Assembly (NCBI GenBank): GCA_020638905.1
Contig: JACKHP010000005.1
Location: 62,001 to 126,000 of the forward strand
From: Planctomycetota bacterium
GTDB lineage: Bacteria; Planctomycetota; B15-G4
Direction: 5' to 3'
Length of the DNA: 64,000 nt
Below, in pieces: positions 55,806-64,000 of the stretch. The position numbers were made by a program, and so were the translations under genes. The notes below the pieces were generated by a model. The model had not been told where the DNA came from. It saw only the letters and a list, made by a program, of their open reading frames with translations, and ran no database searches. How positions within the stretch are numbered: the stretch's first letter is position 1; each line of letters begins with the position of its first letter.

Positions 55806-57597
55806 GGGACGGCTCGCGCTGGTCGGCCGTGATCTGCTCGACGACCGTGGTCGCCGAGAGCGGCATGCCGGCGTAGTAGAGGACCTTCTTGATCAACCCG
55901 GCGGATCCCGGGACTTTCAGCCGCACGATGTCGGCCATCTGTCCGTCGCGGTTCTGCTCGACGACGTACACGACGCGGCAGCTCTGGACGAACTCGACCA
56001 CCTCGGCGTGCAACGGCAGCGCGCGCACGCGCATGGCCTTCGTCGCGATGCCGTCGGCCGCGAGCATGTCGCGCGCCTCTTCGACGGCGAAGCGCGTGCT
56101 GCCGTAGTGCAGCACGCCCACGTCGCAGTCGGGGTCACCCTCGTGGATCGGCGCCGGGGTGTCGCGTACCGAGCCGTCGATCTTGCGCTTGATGCGGTCG
56201 ACGACCTTCTGGTACTCGTCGCTGTCCTCGGTGTACGCAGCCGTCTCGGTGTGTCCCGATCCGCGCGTGAAGTACGGGGCCAGCGCGTGGTGCGTGCCCG
56301 GCAGGGTGCGGTACGGGATGCCGTCGCCGTCGACGTCCTTGTAGCGGGCGAACGCCTTGACCTGGGCGAGCTGCTCGGCGTCGAGCACCTTGCCCCGGTC
56401 GAACGGCCGCTCGGGATACGCGAAGCGCTCGGCCATCCAGTAGTTCATGCCCATGTCGAGGTCGGAGAGCAGGAACACCGGCGTCTGGTAGCGCTCGGCC
56501 AGGTCGAAGGCCTGCTGCGACTGCTCGTAGATCTCGTCGATGCCGCCTGGCAGCAGGACGATGTGTCCCGTGTCGCCGTGGCTGAGGTTCAGGCACGAGC
56601 TCACGTCGCACTGCTGCGTGCGCGTGGGCATGCCCGTCGACGGTCCGACGCGCTGGATGTCCATCACCACCGCGGGGATCTCGGCGTAGTACCCGAAGCC
56701 GGCGAACTCGGCCATGAGCGAGATGCCCGGACCGGCCGTGGCCGTCATCGCGCGCGCGCCGGCCCAGCCCGCGCCCAGCACGAGGCCCAGGCTGGCGAGC
56801 TCGTCCTCGGCCTGCACGGCGGCGAAGCGGTGATCGCCGCCCACCACGCGATGCTCCTTCGCGAGATGGATGAGCTCCTCGCAGACCGACGAGCTGGGCG
56901 TGATCGGGTACCAGCCGACGAAGGTGCAGCCACCCATGAGCGCACCCAGCGCCGCGGCGGCGTTGCCCTCGATGAAGAGCTTGTCGCGGGTCAGGTCGCG
57001 CGACTCGACCTTGAACGGGCACTTCGCCGCGTCGAAGGTGTCACGGCTGTACTCGAGGCCGACCTTGACCACCTCTTGGTTGAGCTTGACGATCTTCTCG
57101 CGGCCGGCGAACTGGTCGGCGACGACCTTCATCACCGTCTCGCGGTCGAGGCCGAGCAGGTCGGTCGCGACGCCGACGTAGATCATGTTCGCGAGCAGCT
57201 TGCGCAGGCGCGGGTCGGGCGCGAACGGTTTGACGAGCTCGGCGAACGGCACCTTGTGCACGGCGATGTCATCGCGCGTGATGCCGCCGGCGATCTTCTC
57301 GTCGACGATCAGCACGCCGCCCTTGCGCACGGAGGCCGCGTCCTTCGCGACCGTCTCGGCGTTGAGCGCGATGACCACCTCGTGGGTGCCCGTGCGAGCC
57401 TGGTATCCCTTCTCGCTCACGCGGATCAGGAACCACGTGGGCAAGCCCGCGATGTTGCTCGGGAAGAGGTTCTTGGGCGTCACGGGGACACCCATGCGGA
57501 AGACGGTCTTGGCCAGGATCGTGTTCGAGGAGGCACTCCCCGAACCGTTCACGGTGGCCACCGTCACGGTGAAGTCGTTGACGACTGTCGGCGACAT
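55798..57597 (-). CDS. korA: 2-oxoglutarate:ferredoxin oxidoreductase, fused gamma-alpha subunit
   Basis: The protein is 599 residues. Residues 1-190 are the gamma domain (VATVNGSGSASSNTILAKTV, then HEVVIALNAETV). Residues 205-599 are the alpha domain (GNAAAALGALMGGCTFVGWY, YPITPSSSVCEEL, TATAGPGISLMAEF and IPAVVMDIQRVGPSTGMPT). The gamma-alpha fusion is normal for bacterial KorA. It forms the CoA and substrate portion of the complex with KorB. ATG 57597 begins the gamma domain. The gene is first in korA-korB, followed at nine bases by the MutS-like gene. Confidence 0.93.
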   Translation of the reverse strand: MSPTVVNDFTVTVATVNGSGSASSNTILAKTVFRMGVPVTPKNLFPSNIAGLPTWFLIRVSEKGYQARTGTHEVVIALNAETVAKDAASVRKGGVLIVDEKIAGGITRDDIAVHKVPFAELVKPFAPDPRLRKLLANMIYVGVATDLLGLDRETVMKVVADQFAGREKIVKLNQEVVKVGLEYSRDTFDAAKCPFKVESRDLTRDKLFIEGNAAAALGALMGGCTFVGWYPITPSSSVCEELIHLAKEHRVVGGDHRFAAVQAEDELASLGLVLGAGWAGARAMTATAGPGISLMAEFAGFGYYAEIPAVVMDIQRVGPSTGMPTRTQQCDVSSCLNLSHGDTGHIVLLPGGIDEIYEQSQQAFDLAERYQTPVFLLSDLDMGMNYWMAERFAYPERPFDRGKVLDAEQLAQVKAFARYKDVDGDGIPYRTLPGTHHALAPYFTRGSGHTETAAYTEDSDEYQKVVDRIKRKIDGSVRDTPAPIHEGDPDCDVGVLHYGSTRFAVEEARDMLAADGIATKAMRVRALPLHAEVVEFVQSCRVVYVVEQNRDGQMADIVRLKVPGSAGLIKKVLYYAGMPLSATTVVEQITADQREPSHV

Positions 57598-57833
57598 CCT
57601 TGGTCTCTCGACGTCCCGGAACCGGGACGCGACGCGGGCGAGGGGACCCGGGACCAGCGATTCCTGCGGTCACGGGTGAGCCGGACAGGGTAGCAGGACT
57701 CACGAGCGGCGGCCAAGGCGACCCGGGACGCGAGCCGGAATTCGTCCGGCGGGTCGGTCGGGCATCCGCCAGGGGGACGTCCGGCGGCGACGCCTCGCGC
57801 ACCTCCCTGAGCTCTCGCCGCGCGCCCGGTCCG

Positions 57834-58151
57834 TCAGTCGGGGATGCGCTCGAGCAGCTCGCGGATCTCGGCGAAGGGCTCCTCGTGGCCCTGGGCCGTG
57901 GCGAGGTCGGCGCCACGCTCGAGGGCGGCCCGGGCCTCGTCCCAGCGCTCGAGTTCGACGAGGCAGCGCCCGCGCTGGATGTGCGCGACCATCCAGTCGG
58001 GGTCGAGTTCGAGGCAGCGCACGAAGGCGGACTCGGCCTCGGCGAACTCGCCGGCCTGCAGCAGCGCGCGCGCCAGGGCGAAGTTGTGCAGCGGATTCTG
58101 CGGGTCCTTGGCGACGAACGCGGCGAAGCGTTCGATCTTCTCGCGGCTCAT
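57834..58151 (-). CDS. TPR-repeat protein, 105 aa
   Basis: Three tetratricopeptide-like repeats fill the protein: NPLHNFALARALLQAGEFAE, AESAFVRCLELDPDWMVAHI and RGRCLVELERWDEARAALER. They are followed by a short helix. Such proteins act as small adaptors, and the partner is unknown. ATG 58151 is preceded by GGGGAGG. TAGAAT at 58204-58209 on the minus strand is a good -10 candidate and lies in the divergent gap shared with rsmG. Confidence 0.8.
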   Translation of the reverse strand: MSREKIERFAAFVAKDPQNPLHNFALARALLQAGEFAEAESAFVRCLELDPDWMVAHIQRGRCLVELERWDEARAALERGADLATAQGHEEPFAEIRELLERIPD

Positions 58152-58331
58152 GGCGCCTCCCCGGGTCGGTCGCGTCGCCGGGGCTCGGACCGGCGGGCCG
58201 CGGATTCTAGCAGTCGGCGGCCGCGGGTCGCGCACCCGGCGAGTCGACGCGGGCGGGCGGCGACCCGCGCGCGCGGGAGGTGGCGCTGCTAACCTCGGGG
58301 CCCGTCCGCCGTCCCCGCCGAGAGCGTCGTC

Positions 58332-59012
58332 GTGCCCACCCTCGCCGCCGAGGTCCGCAGCCTGCTCGTCCCGCAGCTCGACGGCGTGCTCGCCGGGCAC
58401 GCTCCGGGACTCGACCGCGACGCACTGGCCGACGCGCTGGCCGCCTACTCCGAGCTGCTCGTCGAGTGGAACGGGCGCCTGAACCTGACGCGCATCGTCG
58501 ACCCCGAGGGCATCGTCTTCCGGCACCTGCTCGACGCGCTGCTCGCGCTGCCGCTGCTCGACGGGACGGGCGACGTGCTCGACCTCGGCAGCGGCGGCGG
58601 CGTGCCGGGCATCCCGCTGGCGCTGGCGTGCCCCGACCGGCGCTTCGTGCTGAGCGAGTCGCGCGGCAAGAAGGCGCGCGCGCTCGACGCGATGGTCGCG
58701 GCGCTCGACCTCGGGACACGGGTCGAGGTGACGTCCGAGCGCGCCGAGGAGCGGCTGCGCGTGCGTCCCGCCGACGTCGTCGTGGTGCGCGCGGTGGGCT
58801 CGGTCGAGTCGCTGCTGCGCCTGCTCGCACCGCGGCGCGCGGGCTTCCGGCGCCTGCTGCTCTACAAGGGACCGGGCGTCGACGACGAACTCGCCCAGAT
58901 CCGTCCGCAGCTCGGCGGCCTCGGCTTCGCGGCACCCGAGCGCGTCGAACGCAGCCTGCCCGGCGACCACGGACGCCGCGTGCTGCTGGCCTTCGCGGGC
59001 AGGCGTCGCTGA
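58332..59012 (+). CDS. rsmG: 16S rRNA (guanine-N7) methyltransferase RsmG (GidB)
   Basis: The protein is 226 residues. LVEWNGRLNLTRI is the N-terminal GidB signature. RHLLDAL, VLDLGSGGGVPGIPLALACP (SAM-binding loop), ESRGKKARALD and VVVVRAVGSVESLL follow, and LLLYKGPG is the catalytic-site strand. It methylates G527 of 16S rRNA. GTG 58332 is the first start before the conserved helix. It is not next to mnmG or parAB, its frequent neighbours. Confidence 0.93.
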   Translation: MPTLAAEVRSLLVPQLDGVLAGHAPGLDRDALADALAAYSELLVEWNGRLNLTRIVDPEGIVFRHLLDALLALPLLDGTGDVLDLGSGGGVPGIPLALACPDRRFVLSESRGKKARALDAMVAALDLGTRVEVTSERAEERLRVRPADVVVVRAVGSVESLLRLLAPRRAGFRRLLLYKGPGVDDELAQIRPQLGGLGFAAPERVERSLPGDHGRRVLLAFAGRRR

Positions 59013-59028
59013 GCTCCCGCGGCGCGCG

Positions 59029-59748
59029 TCAGGCGCCGGCTCCCGTCGCGGCGGAGTCCTCGCGCTGCACGCGACGCGCGAGGAGCACGCCCGCGATCAG
59101 GTCGTAGACCGTGTGGACGATCATCGCGACGAAGAGCGTGCGTCCGGTGAGCTCGACCAGCGCGTGCAGCAGCAGCGCGAAGACGAAGATCACCGCGACG
59201 CTCCTGCGCTCCTGCGCCACGTGCGCGAGGGCGAAGGCCGTCGAACACAGCAGCACCGCCGGGACGAGCCCGATCCACGCCTCGAGCAGGAAGAACGCCA
59301 TGCCGCGGTAAGCGGCCTCCTCGGCCACTCCGGCCGCGACGCACGTGGCCGTGAACAGCACCCACTCCCGGGACGTGCGCGGCATCCACGCCCGCGCCCG
59401 CGGGGGGCGGCTCCCGCCCGCGTCGCGCGAGGCCACCAGCAGCGCGCGCAACGAGAGCATCGCGAGCAGCACGGCGACGCCGGCGAGCGCGTCGCGCAGA
59501 CCGAGCGATTCGCACCAGAAGAGATCCCAGTCGCGGTAGAGCGCGGTGACCCAGGTCAGCGTGAACAGGATCACGAGCTGGGCGAGGGTCGAGACGAGGA
59601 TGCGCTCGCGCGACGGCACGGGACGCGTCGGCGTCCCGTCGCGCGCCGGTTCGCCGCGCAGCACGCGCGCCGAACGGGACGCCGCCCGGGGCAGCAGCAC
59701 GAACAGGTAGGCCAGGAAGACGGCCGCCAGGAGGTCGGACGTCGACAC
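59029..59748 (-). CDS. CPBP-family intramembrane metalloprotease
   Basis: The protein is 239 residues with about six membrane segments. The three CPBP/Abi motifs are present: AEEAAYRGMAFFL (EExxxR), TAFALAHVA with a metal His, and IVHTVYDLIAG with the second His. These glutamate/His-dependent proteases, related to CAAX prenyl endopeptidases, cleave within the membrane. Bacterial roles include bacteriocin self-immunity and protein maturation, and none can be assigned here. GTG 59748 is the first start before the first membrane segment. Confidence 0.85.
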   Translation of the reverse strand: MSTSDLLAAVFLAYLFVLLPRAASRSARVLRGEPARDGTPTRPVPSRERILVSTLAQLVILFTLTWVTALYRDWDLFWCESLGLRDALAGVAVLLAMLSLRALLVASRDAGGSRPPRARAWMPRTSREWVLFTATCVAAGVAEEAAYRGMAFFLLEAWIGLVPAVLLCSTAFALAHVAQERRSVAVIFVFALLLHALVELTGRTLFVAMIVHTVYDLIAGVLLARRVQREDSAATGAGA

Positions 59749-59757
59749 GCCGCCGGC

Positions 59758-60672
59758 TCAGTCGTCGAGAGTGACCGGGCAGCGGAAGTCGGACGGCTTG
59801 ACGGCCAGCACCGAGCAGTCGAGCTTGGCGAACACCCGCTCGGCCGTGTTGCCGATCACGTGTCCGGCCAGGCCCGAACGACCGATCGTGCCCATGACCA
59901 CGAGGTCGGCGTGGAGCTGCCGTGCCGCCATCACGATCTGCTCGCTGGCCAGACCCTCGGCCATCCACATCTTGGGCTCGACGCCGAGGCGCTTCGCGAC
60001 GGGATCGCAGAGCGCGTGCATCTGCGTCCAGGCCTCGTCGCGGCACGACTTCTCGTACTCGGCGACCTCGTCGGCCTCGGCGTCGCGCAGGCGCATGGCT
60101 CCCTCGAGCGGGTACTGCGGCACGTGCAGGACGTTCCACTTGCCGCCCAGCACGTCGACCACCGAGGCCGACAGCTCGACCACGCGCGGCGAGAGCTCGT
60201 GCAGCGCCACGGCCGAGAGCACGATGCGCTCGTCGTCCTCGAACACGCGCGGGGCGATCCAGACCGGGCACGGGCAGTTGTGGATCAGGCGGATCGAGGT
60301 GCTGCCCGCGATGGTCGGCTCGAAGTTGCCTGAGCGGCGCGCGCCCACGATGAGCAGGTCGTGCTCGTCGCGCAGCACCTGCTGCACGAGGCGCACGAAG
60401 GGAGTGCCGGAGCCGACGACGATCTCGGGCTCCGCGCCCCCCAGCAGCGGGACGACACGCTCGACGAGACGCTTGCGCGCCCCGTCGAGCGAACGTGCGT
60501 CGACGTCGCCACCGGCCACGACCGTCATGAGCGTGACCCGCGCGCCCGAGACCTCGGCCACCCAACGGGCCTGGGCGGCGGCCGCGCGCACGATGCGCGG
60601 GACGCCGCCCTCACGCCCGAAGTCGGAACTCGCCACGTCGACGGCGAGCAGGACGTTCTCGAAGTGCTTCAT
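59758..60672 (-). CDS. Tandem universal stress protein (UspA)
   Basis: The protein is 304 residues with two Usp domains. The first (residues 5-140) has ENVLLAVDVASSDF and LLIVGARRSGNFEPTIAGST. The second (150-295) ends LVVMGTIGRSGLAGHVIGNT, which matches the GxxGxxGxxxGS/T-type ATP-binding loop more fully than the first. ATP binding is therefore likely in the second domain. Role: stress or starvation signalling in the cytoplasm. ATG 60672 is followed upstream by the tRNA-Thr gene on the same strand, 28 bases away. Confidence 0.9.
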   Translation of the reverse strand: MKHFENVLLAVDVASSDFGREGGVPRIVRAAAAQARWVAEVSGARVTLMTVVAGGDVDARSLDGARKRLVERVVPLLGGAEPEIVVGSGTPFVRLVQQVLRDEHDLLIVGARRSGNFEPTIAGSTSIRLIHNCPCPVWIAPRVFEDDERIVLSAVALHELSPRVVELSASVVDVLGGKWNVLHVPQYPLEGAMRLRDAEADEVAEYEKSCRDEAWTQMHALCDPVAKRLGVEPKMWMAEGLASEQIVMAARQLHADLVVMGTIGRSGLAGHVIGNTAERVFAKLDCSVLAVKPSDFRCPVTLDD

Positions 60673-60700
60673 GGCGGATCACGTCGACCGGGACGGAAGT

Positions 60701-60775
60701 TGGAGCCAGGGATGGGATTTGAACCCACGACCTCAGCTTTACGAAAGCCGTGCTCTACCACTGAGCTACCCTGGC
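60701..60775 (-). tRNA. tRNA-Thr(CGU)
   Basis: The 75-base minus-strand product folds into a full cloverleaf. The acceptor is GCCAGGG with CCCTGGC, the D-stem GCTC with GAGC, the anticodon stem CGGCT with AGCTG, the anticodon loop TTCGTAA (CGT), and the T-loop TTCAAAT. Discriminator T and CCA are encoded. It reads ACG, a likely common Thr codon in this GC-rich genome. Confidence 0.97.
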
Positions 60776-60905
60776 CCGGGATCCGGCTCCGCCGGTCTGA
60801 GGCGGAGGACGGTAGCACATCGACGGCGGCGAGGAAAATCCCCGATCCGGCTTCGACCCCGGCCCGGGAGCGGACGCCGACCCGGCGCCCTGGTACCTTC
60901 GCGCC

Positions 60906-61271
60906 GTGCACTACCTCGTCGACGGATACAACGCCGCGCACTGGCTGGCCCGCGATCCCGAGGCCTCGCCGGCGGAGCTGCGGACGCTGCTCGTGAAGAC
61001 GCTCGGCGCGCGCCTCCCGCGTGACGCCGAGAGCATGCGCATCTTCTGGGACGTGCGCAGCCGCGATCCGTCGATCCCCGCGAACACCTACCTCGACTGG
61101 TGCACCATGCACAACGTGCCCGACGCCGACGCGGCCATCGTCGACGCGGTCTACGCCGCACGGGCGCCCGGCTCGCTCGTCGTGGTCAGCCGCGACCGCG
61201 AGGTGGCCGGACGCAGCCGCCAACTGGGCGCCCGCACGATGGCCCCGAAGGAGCTCTTCGGACGCCGGTGA
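60906..61271 (+). CDS. NYN-domain (YacP-like) putative ribonuclease, 121 aa
   Basis: YLVDGYNAAHWLARD opens a PIN-like NYN fold with its first acidic residue. PDADAAIVDAVYAA and LVVVSRDREVAGRS supply the other acidic positions of the metal site. NYN proteins such as YacP/Rae1 cleave mRNA or ribosome-bound RNA. GTG 60906 follows TACCTT (60894-60899) after six bases, consistent with a leaderless message. Its stop overlaps the transporter start (GTGA, 61268-61271). Confidence 0.82.
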   Translation: MHYLVDGYNAAHWLARDPEASPAELRTLLVKTLGARLPRDAESMRIFWDVRSRDPSIPANTYLDWCTMHNVPDADAAIVDAVYAARAPGSLVVVSRDREVAGRSRQLGARTMAPKELFGRR

Positions 61272-62179
61272 GATCGATCGCCTTCCTGCTCATCGCCGTG
61301 GCGAACGTGATGGGCGGACTGACCTACCTCGCCCAACGCCTGGCGCTCGCCGGCCTGCCTCCGGCCACCATCGCGTTCCTGCGCAACGCCGTGGCGCTGG
61401 CCTGCATGGCGGTCTACCTGCTGGCGCGCGGCGGCATCACCTGGCGCTGGACGCGTCCCGAGCTGGTGCGGCTCACGGTGCTCGGCGTGCTGGCCTACGC
61501 GCTGCCGATGCTGCTCGGCATCCTCGGCGTGCAATGGTCGTCGGCCGGCAACGGGTCGATCCTGATCCTGCTCGAGCCGCCGGCGATCCTGCTCTTCTGC
61601 TGGCTGCTGCTGGGTGAGCACATCCCTCGCCGGCACGCCCTCGGCGTGGGCCTGGGACTGCTCGGAGCGCTCTCGATCGTGCTGTGCGACGACGGCGCCT
61701 CGCTCTCGGGGCTGGTGCGCGACGACCTGCTGCTGGGCAACGTCCTGCTGGCCGTCCACGGGCTGCTGTGGGGACTCTACTCGCCGGTCATGCGTCCGCT
61801 GGCGCAGGTGCACCGCGCCACCGACGTGACCTTCGCGTCGATGCTGATCGGCAACGTGCTGCTGCTGCCCGCCGCGCTGTGCGAGAGCGGTGCGTGGGTC
61901 GGCGGCGACGCGCTCCTGCCGGCGCTCGGGTGGACGCTGGCGCTGGGCGTGTTCGGCTCCTGGATCGCCACCGTGATGTGGAACGCCTCGCTGCGCACGC
62001 TCTCGGCCTCGGCCGTGGCGCCGTTCGTGCTCATCCAGCCGCTGGCGGGCGTGGCCGGCGACTACCTCGCCGACGGACTCGTGCCCTCGGCCGCGGCCGC
62101 CACCGGAGGCGCGCTCATCGCATCGGCTGTGCTGATCGTGATCTGGCCCACGCGCCGCAGGACGCTGACGCAGTCCTGA
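61268..62179 (+). CDS. EamA-family (DMT superfamily) transporter
   Basis: The protein is 303 residues with ten predicted membrane segments in two EamA repeats. The first includes PPATIAFLRNAVALACMAVY and LLEPPAILLFCWLLLGEHIP, the second LASMLIGNV-like helices and APFVLIQPLAGVAGDYL. DMT exporters move amino acids or other small metabolites across the inner membrane, and the substrate cannot be read from sequence. Translation is coupled to the NYN-domain gene. GTG 61268 is the only plausible start. Confidence 0.85.
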   Translation: MRSIAFLLIAVANVMGGLTYLAQRLALAGLPPATIAFLRNAVALACMAVYLLARGGITWRWTRPELVRLTVLGVLAYALPMLLGILGVQWSSAGNGSILILLEPPAILLFCWLLLGEHIPRRHALGVGLGLLGALSIVLCDDGASLSGLVRDDLLLGNVLLAVHGLLWGLYSPVMRPLAQVHRATDVTFASMLIGNVLLLPAALCESGAWVGGDALLPALGWTLALGVFGSWIATVMWNASLRTLSASAVAPFVLIQPLAGVAGDYLADGLVPSAAAATGGALIASAVLIVIWPTRRRTLTQS

Positions 62180-62207
62180 CCCTGCGCGACCCCGCGCCGG
62201 AACGGGC

Positions 62208-62243
62208 GCGGCCCCCGTCGCCCGATCGGGAGACGAGGGCCGC
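62208..62243. terminator. Strong hairpin between convergent genes
   Basis: GCGGCCC (62208-62214) pairs with GGGCCGC (62237-62243). CGTC pairs with GACG and CCC with GGG around GATC, with two single mismatches between blocks. It sits between the EamA transporter and HEAT-repeat genes. There is no T-tract. Confidence 0.55.
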
Positions 62244-62272
62244 GGTTGCCCGGCGTTCGCGGGGACCTTCGA

Positions 62273-64000
62273 TCAGTGCGCAGCGAGCATCACCGGGGCG
62301 TCGGCGCCGAACTGTCCCAGCGCCTCGGCGGCAGCCTGGGCCAGCTCTTCGTCCCCCCCCTCGAGCTGGGCAGAGAGCGCTTCGCGCACGTCGGCCCTGC
62401 CGGACGAGATGCCGGCCGCGGCCCACAGGCGCGCCGCGGCGTGCATGGCGGCCACCATGAGATCGTGGTCGCCGTCGGTGAGCAGGATGTCCTCGACCTT
62501 GGGCAGGGCTTCGACGGCGCCAGCGCGTCCGGCGAGCATGAGCACGGCGGTCTTCACTTCGTCGTTCAGCCCGCTGTCCAGACTGGCGGCCACGTGCGAC
62601 CCGAGGCCCGACAGCGACGAGGACGAGAGCGTCGCGAGCACCTGCGCCGAGACCAGCACGCGCGCCAGGAGGCGCGTCCGGGCCGCGTCGTCGGACACGA
62701 CGCCGTCGGTCACGAGCTGGTCGAGATCGGCCGCCGTCATCGCTCCGACCACCGTCGCACGGTCGCCGTACAGCGCGCCCACGCCCTCGGTGTCGTCGGT
62801 CACGATCACGAGCGGGATGTCCTTGCTGCGCGGGTCGTCCTTGAGGCCGAAGACGAGCGTGTCGAGCGTGACGCCGCCGACTCCGTCGCGCACCACGACC
62901 ACGTCCTTCGGAGGGAAGGACTTGGCGCGCGCGAGACCGGCCAGCGCCTGGTCGGTCGACTCGATCGACCAGCCTCCGCCGGACGACAGGCCCACGTCGC
63001 CGATGGTCACCACGAGCCGCTCGGGCACACCCGCGAGCGAGGCGCCCAGGCGCTCGACCACTCCGGACGAGCCGTCGCCGAGGCGCGCCAGGGCCTGGGC
63101 AGCGGTCACGCCCAGTCCGGCCGAGTCGATGCCCATGGCCGAGCGCAGCCCGTCGAGCTCACGTTCGCTGCCGCCCATGACGCCGGCGAGGGCCGCCGCC
63201 GCCGGGAAGAGCTGGTTCTCGACCAGGATCGAGAGCGCGTCGCCGCGCAGGGGTCCGGCCAGGGCCACGTCGAGGTGCAGGCGCGCCACCTGGTCGCGCG
63301 CCGCGTCGAGCAGGTCGCCCTGGAGGTCGGGCACGTCGTTCGCCGCGTCGATCTCGGCCAGCTTGGCGGCCTCGACCGCGGCCAGCCACGAGCGCACGCG
63401 CTCGCGGTCGGCGCCCTGGGCGTGCTCGAGCGCACCGGCCAGCGTCATCTGCGCCAGGTCGAGGGTGTACATGCCGTTCAGCACGGGCGTGCCCTGCAGG
63501 CCGCCGTCCCACGTCCAGCGCACGGCCGCGGCGTCGTACGGACGCACGATGTCGGCATCGCCGGTGAGCCAGCGCTGCGCCAGGCCGATGGTGAGCGTGA
63601 GCGCGTCGGTCGTGCCGAGTCCGATCGACTCGAGACCGTCGCGCATCTTCTCGAGCCCCGTGGCCGCCATCTGCTTGACCACGTCGGACTCGTCGTACCG
63701 CGCGAGCCAGGCCAACGACGCCGCCGCACGCACGTCGCGCAGCGACCCCAGCGTGGCCACGACGTTCGTGCGCAGCAACTCGTCGTCGCTGCCGAGAGCC
63801 GCCATGAGCGGGACGACCGCCACGTCGCCGAGGTGCAGCAGCGCCTGCTGCGCGGCGACGCGTCGATCGGTGTCGCTGCGGTCGGCCAGCGGGCGCAGCA
63901 GCGCCTTGACGGCCCACGCGCCATAGGTGCCCTGCAGCTCGAGCAGCGCGGACTGCCGCTCGGTCGCCGTGCCGTCGAGCAGCTTGTCGACGACCGCTTC
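62273..64000 (-). CDS. HEAT-repeat protein with receiver-like insertion (5' end outside window)
   Basis: The frame stays open to the window edge, so the true start is upstream. The first visible residues and 400-510 (numbered from GTG 63823) are HEAT-like helical repeats: ADRSDTDRRVAAQQALLHLG, LMAALGSDDELLRTNVVATL and VEDILLTDGDHDLMVAAMHA. Between them, residues 268-375 (LVVTIGDVGLSS, DVVVVRDGV, GLKDDPRSKDIPLVIVTDD) have the strand-helix order of a response-regulator receiver. Clear phosphoacceptor and acidic-pocket residues are lacking. It is probably a large scaffold or adaptor, and its location cannot be judged without the N-terminus. Confidence 0.65.
   Translation of the reverse strand, partial: EAVVDKLLDGTATERQSALLELQGTYGAWAVKALLRPLADRSDTDRRVAAQQALLHLGDVAVVPLMAALGSDDELLRTNVVATLGSLRDVRAAASLAWLARYDESDVVKQMAATGLEKMRDGLESIGLGTTDALTLTIGLAQRWLTGDADIVRPYDAAAVRWTWDGGLQGTPVLNGMYTLDLAQMTLAGALEHAQGADRERVRSWLAAVEAAKLAEIDAANDVPDLQGDLLDAARDQVARLHLDVALAGPLRGDALSILVENQLFPAAAALAGVMGGSERELDGLRSAMGIDSAGLGVTAAQALARLGDGSSGVVERLGASLAGVPERLVVTIGDVGLSSGGGWSIESTDQALAGLARAKSFPPKDVVVVRDGVGGVTLDTLVFGLKDDPRSKDIPLVIVTDDTEGVGALYGDRATVVGAMTAADLDQLVTDGVVSDDAARTRLLARVLVSAQVLATLSSSSLSGLGSHVAASLDSGLNDEVKTAVLMLAGRAGAVEALPKVEDILLTDGDHDLMVAAMHAAARLWAAAGISSGRADVREALSAQLEGGDEELAQAAAEALGQFGADAPVMLAAH

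Overview
The window is about 64 kb of very GC-rich bacterial chromosome, packed with genes on both strands and with few long gaps. I see no insertion sequence, phage gene, CRISPR array or rRNA. One tRNA-Thr(CGU) is present. Several traits suggest a free-living, GC-rich Gram-negative bacterium, possibly a planctomycete. These are the archaeal/eukaryotic-type ProRS, a 2-oxoglutarate:ferredoxin oxidoreductase, several single [4Fe-4S] ferredoxin domains, Tat-signal hydrolases, lipoproteins and HEAT/TPR proteins. That assignment is inference, and Myxococcota is an alternative.

Positions 1 to about 7745 hold a chemotaxis operon in recognisable order: STAS-like end, cheY, cheA, cheW, chemoreceptor, cheR, cheD, cheB, tandem-receiver protein. 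Every gene in it is broken by many frameshifts. The damage stops abruptly inside the last gene, and nothing to the right looks damaged. This resembles an error-rich sequence end more than biological decay.

From 7.75 to 17 kb lie a ferredoxin-metallo-beta-lactamase fusion, a small ferredoxin, a fused homocysteine methyltransferase/methylenetetrahydrofolate reductase, a MIP18-type Fe-S assembly protein, an M16 peptidase, a coiled-coil protein and nadA. Strong hairpins separate several convergent pairs. From 18 to 27 kb come a coupled polysaccharide deacetylase/carbamoyltransferase pair, a coupled lipoprotein/caspase-TPR pair (the most system-like cassette here) and an atypical CDP-alcohol phosphatidyltransferase.

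From 27 to 42.5 kb, two paralogous Tat-type amidohydrolases flank proS, a chalcone-isomerase-like protein and an autoregulated-looking XRE/zinc-finger gene with a small coupled partner. Biotin genes lie in two blocks: bioA-bioD-amidohydrolase and bioB-bioF, with malic enzyme and a membrane protein between them. The BioB lacks two of the usual auxiliary-cluster cysteines.

From 42.7 to 64 kb come glpK-glpD, a MORN-type protein, a secreted protein, a HIT-like protein, a SnoaL-amidohydrolase fusion, a glycerophosphodiesterase, a small RNase-toxin-like protein, a membrane MutS-like ATPase, korA-korB, a TPR protein, rsmG, a CPBP protease, a tandem universal stress protein, tRNA-Thr, a NYN-domain protein, an EamA transporter and an incomplete HEAT-repeat protein containing a receiver-like segment. 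Start-stop overlaps (ATGA or GTGA) are common and define small operons. Several isolated genes have a -10-like element only 6 to 10 nt before the start codon, which suggests leaderless mRNAs.
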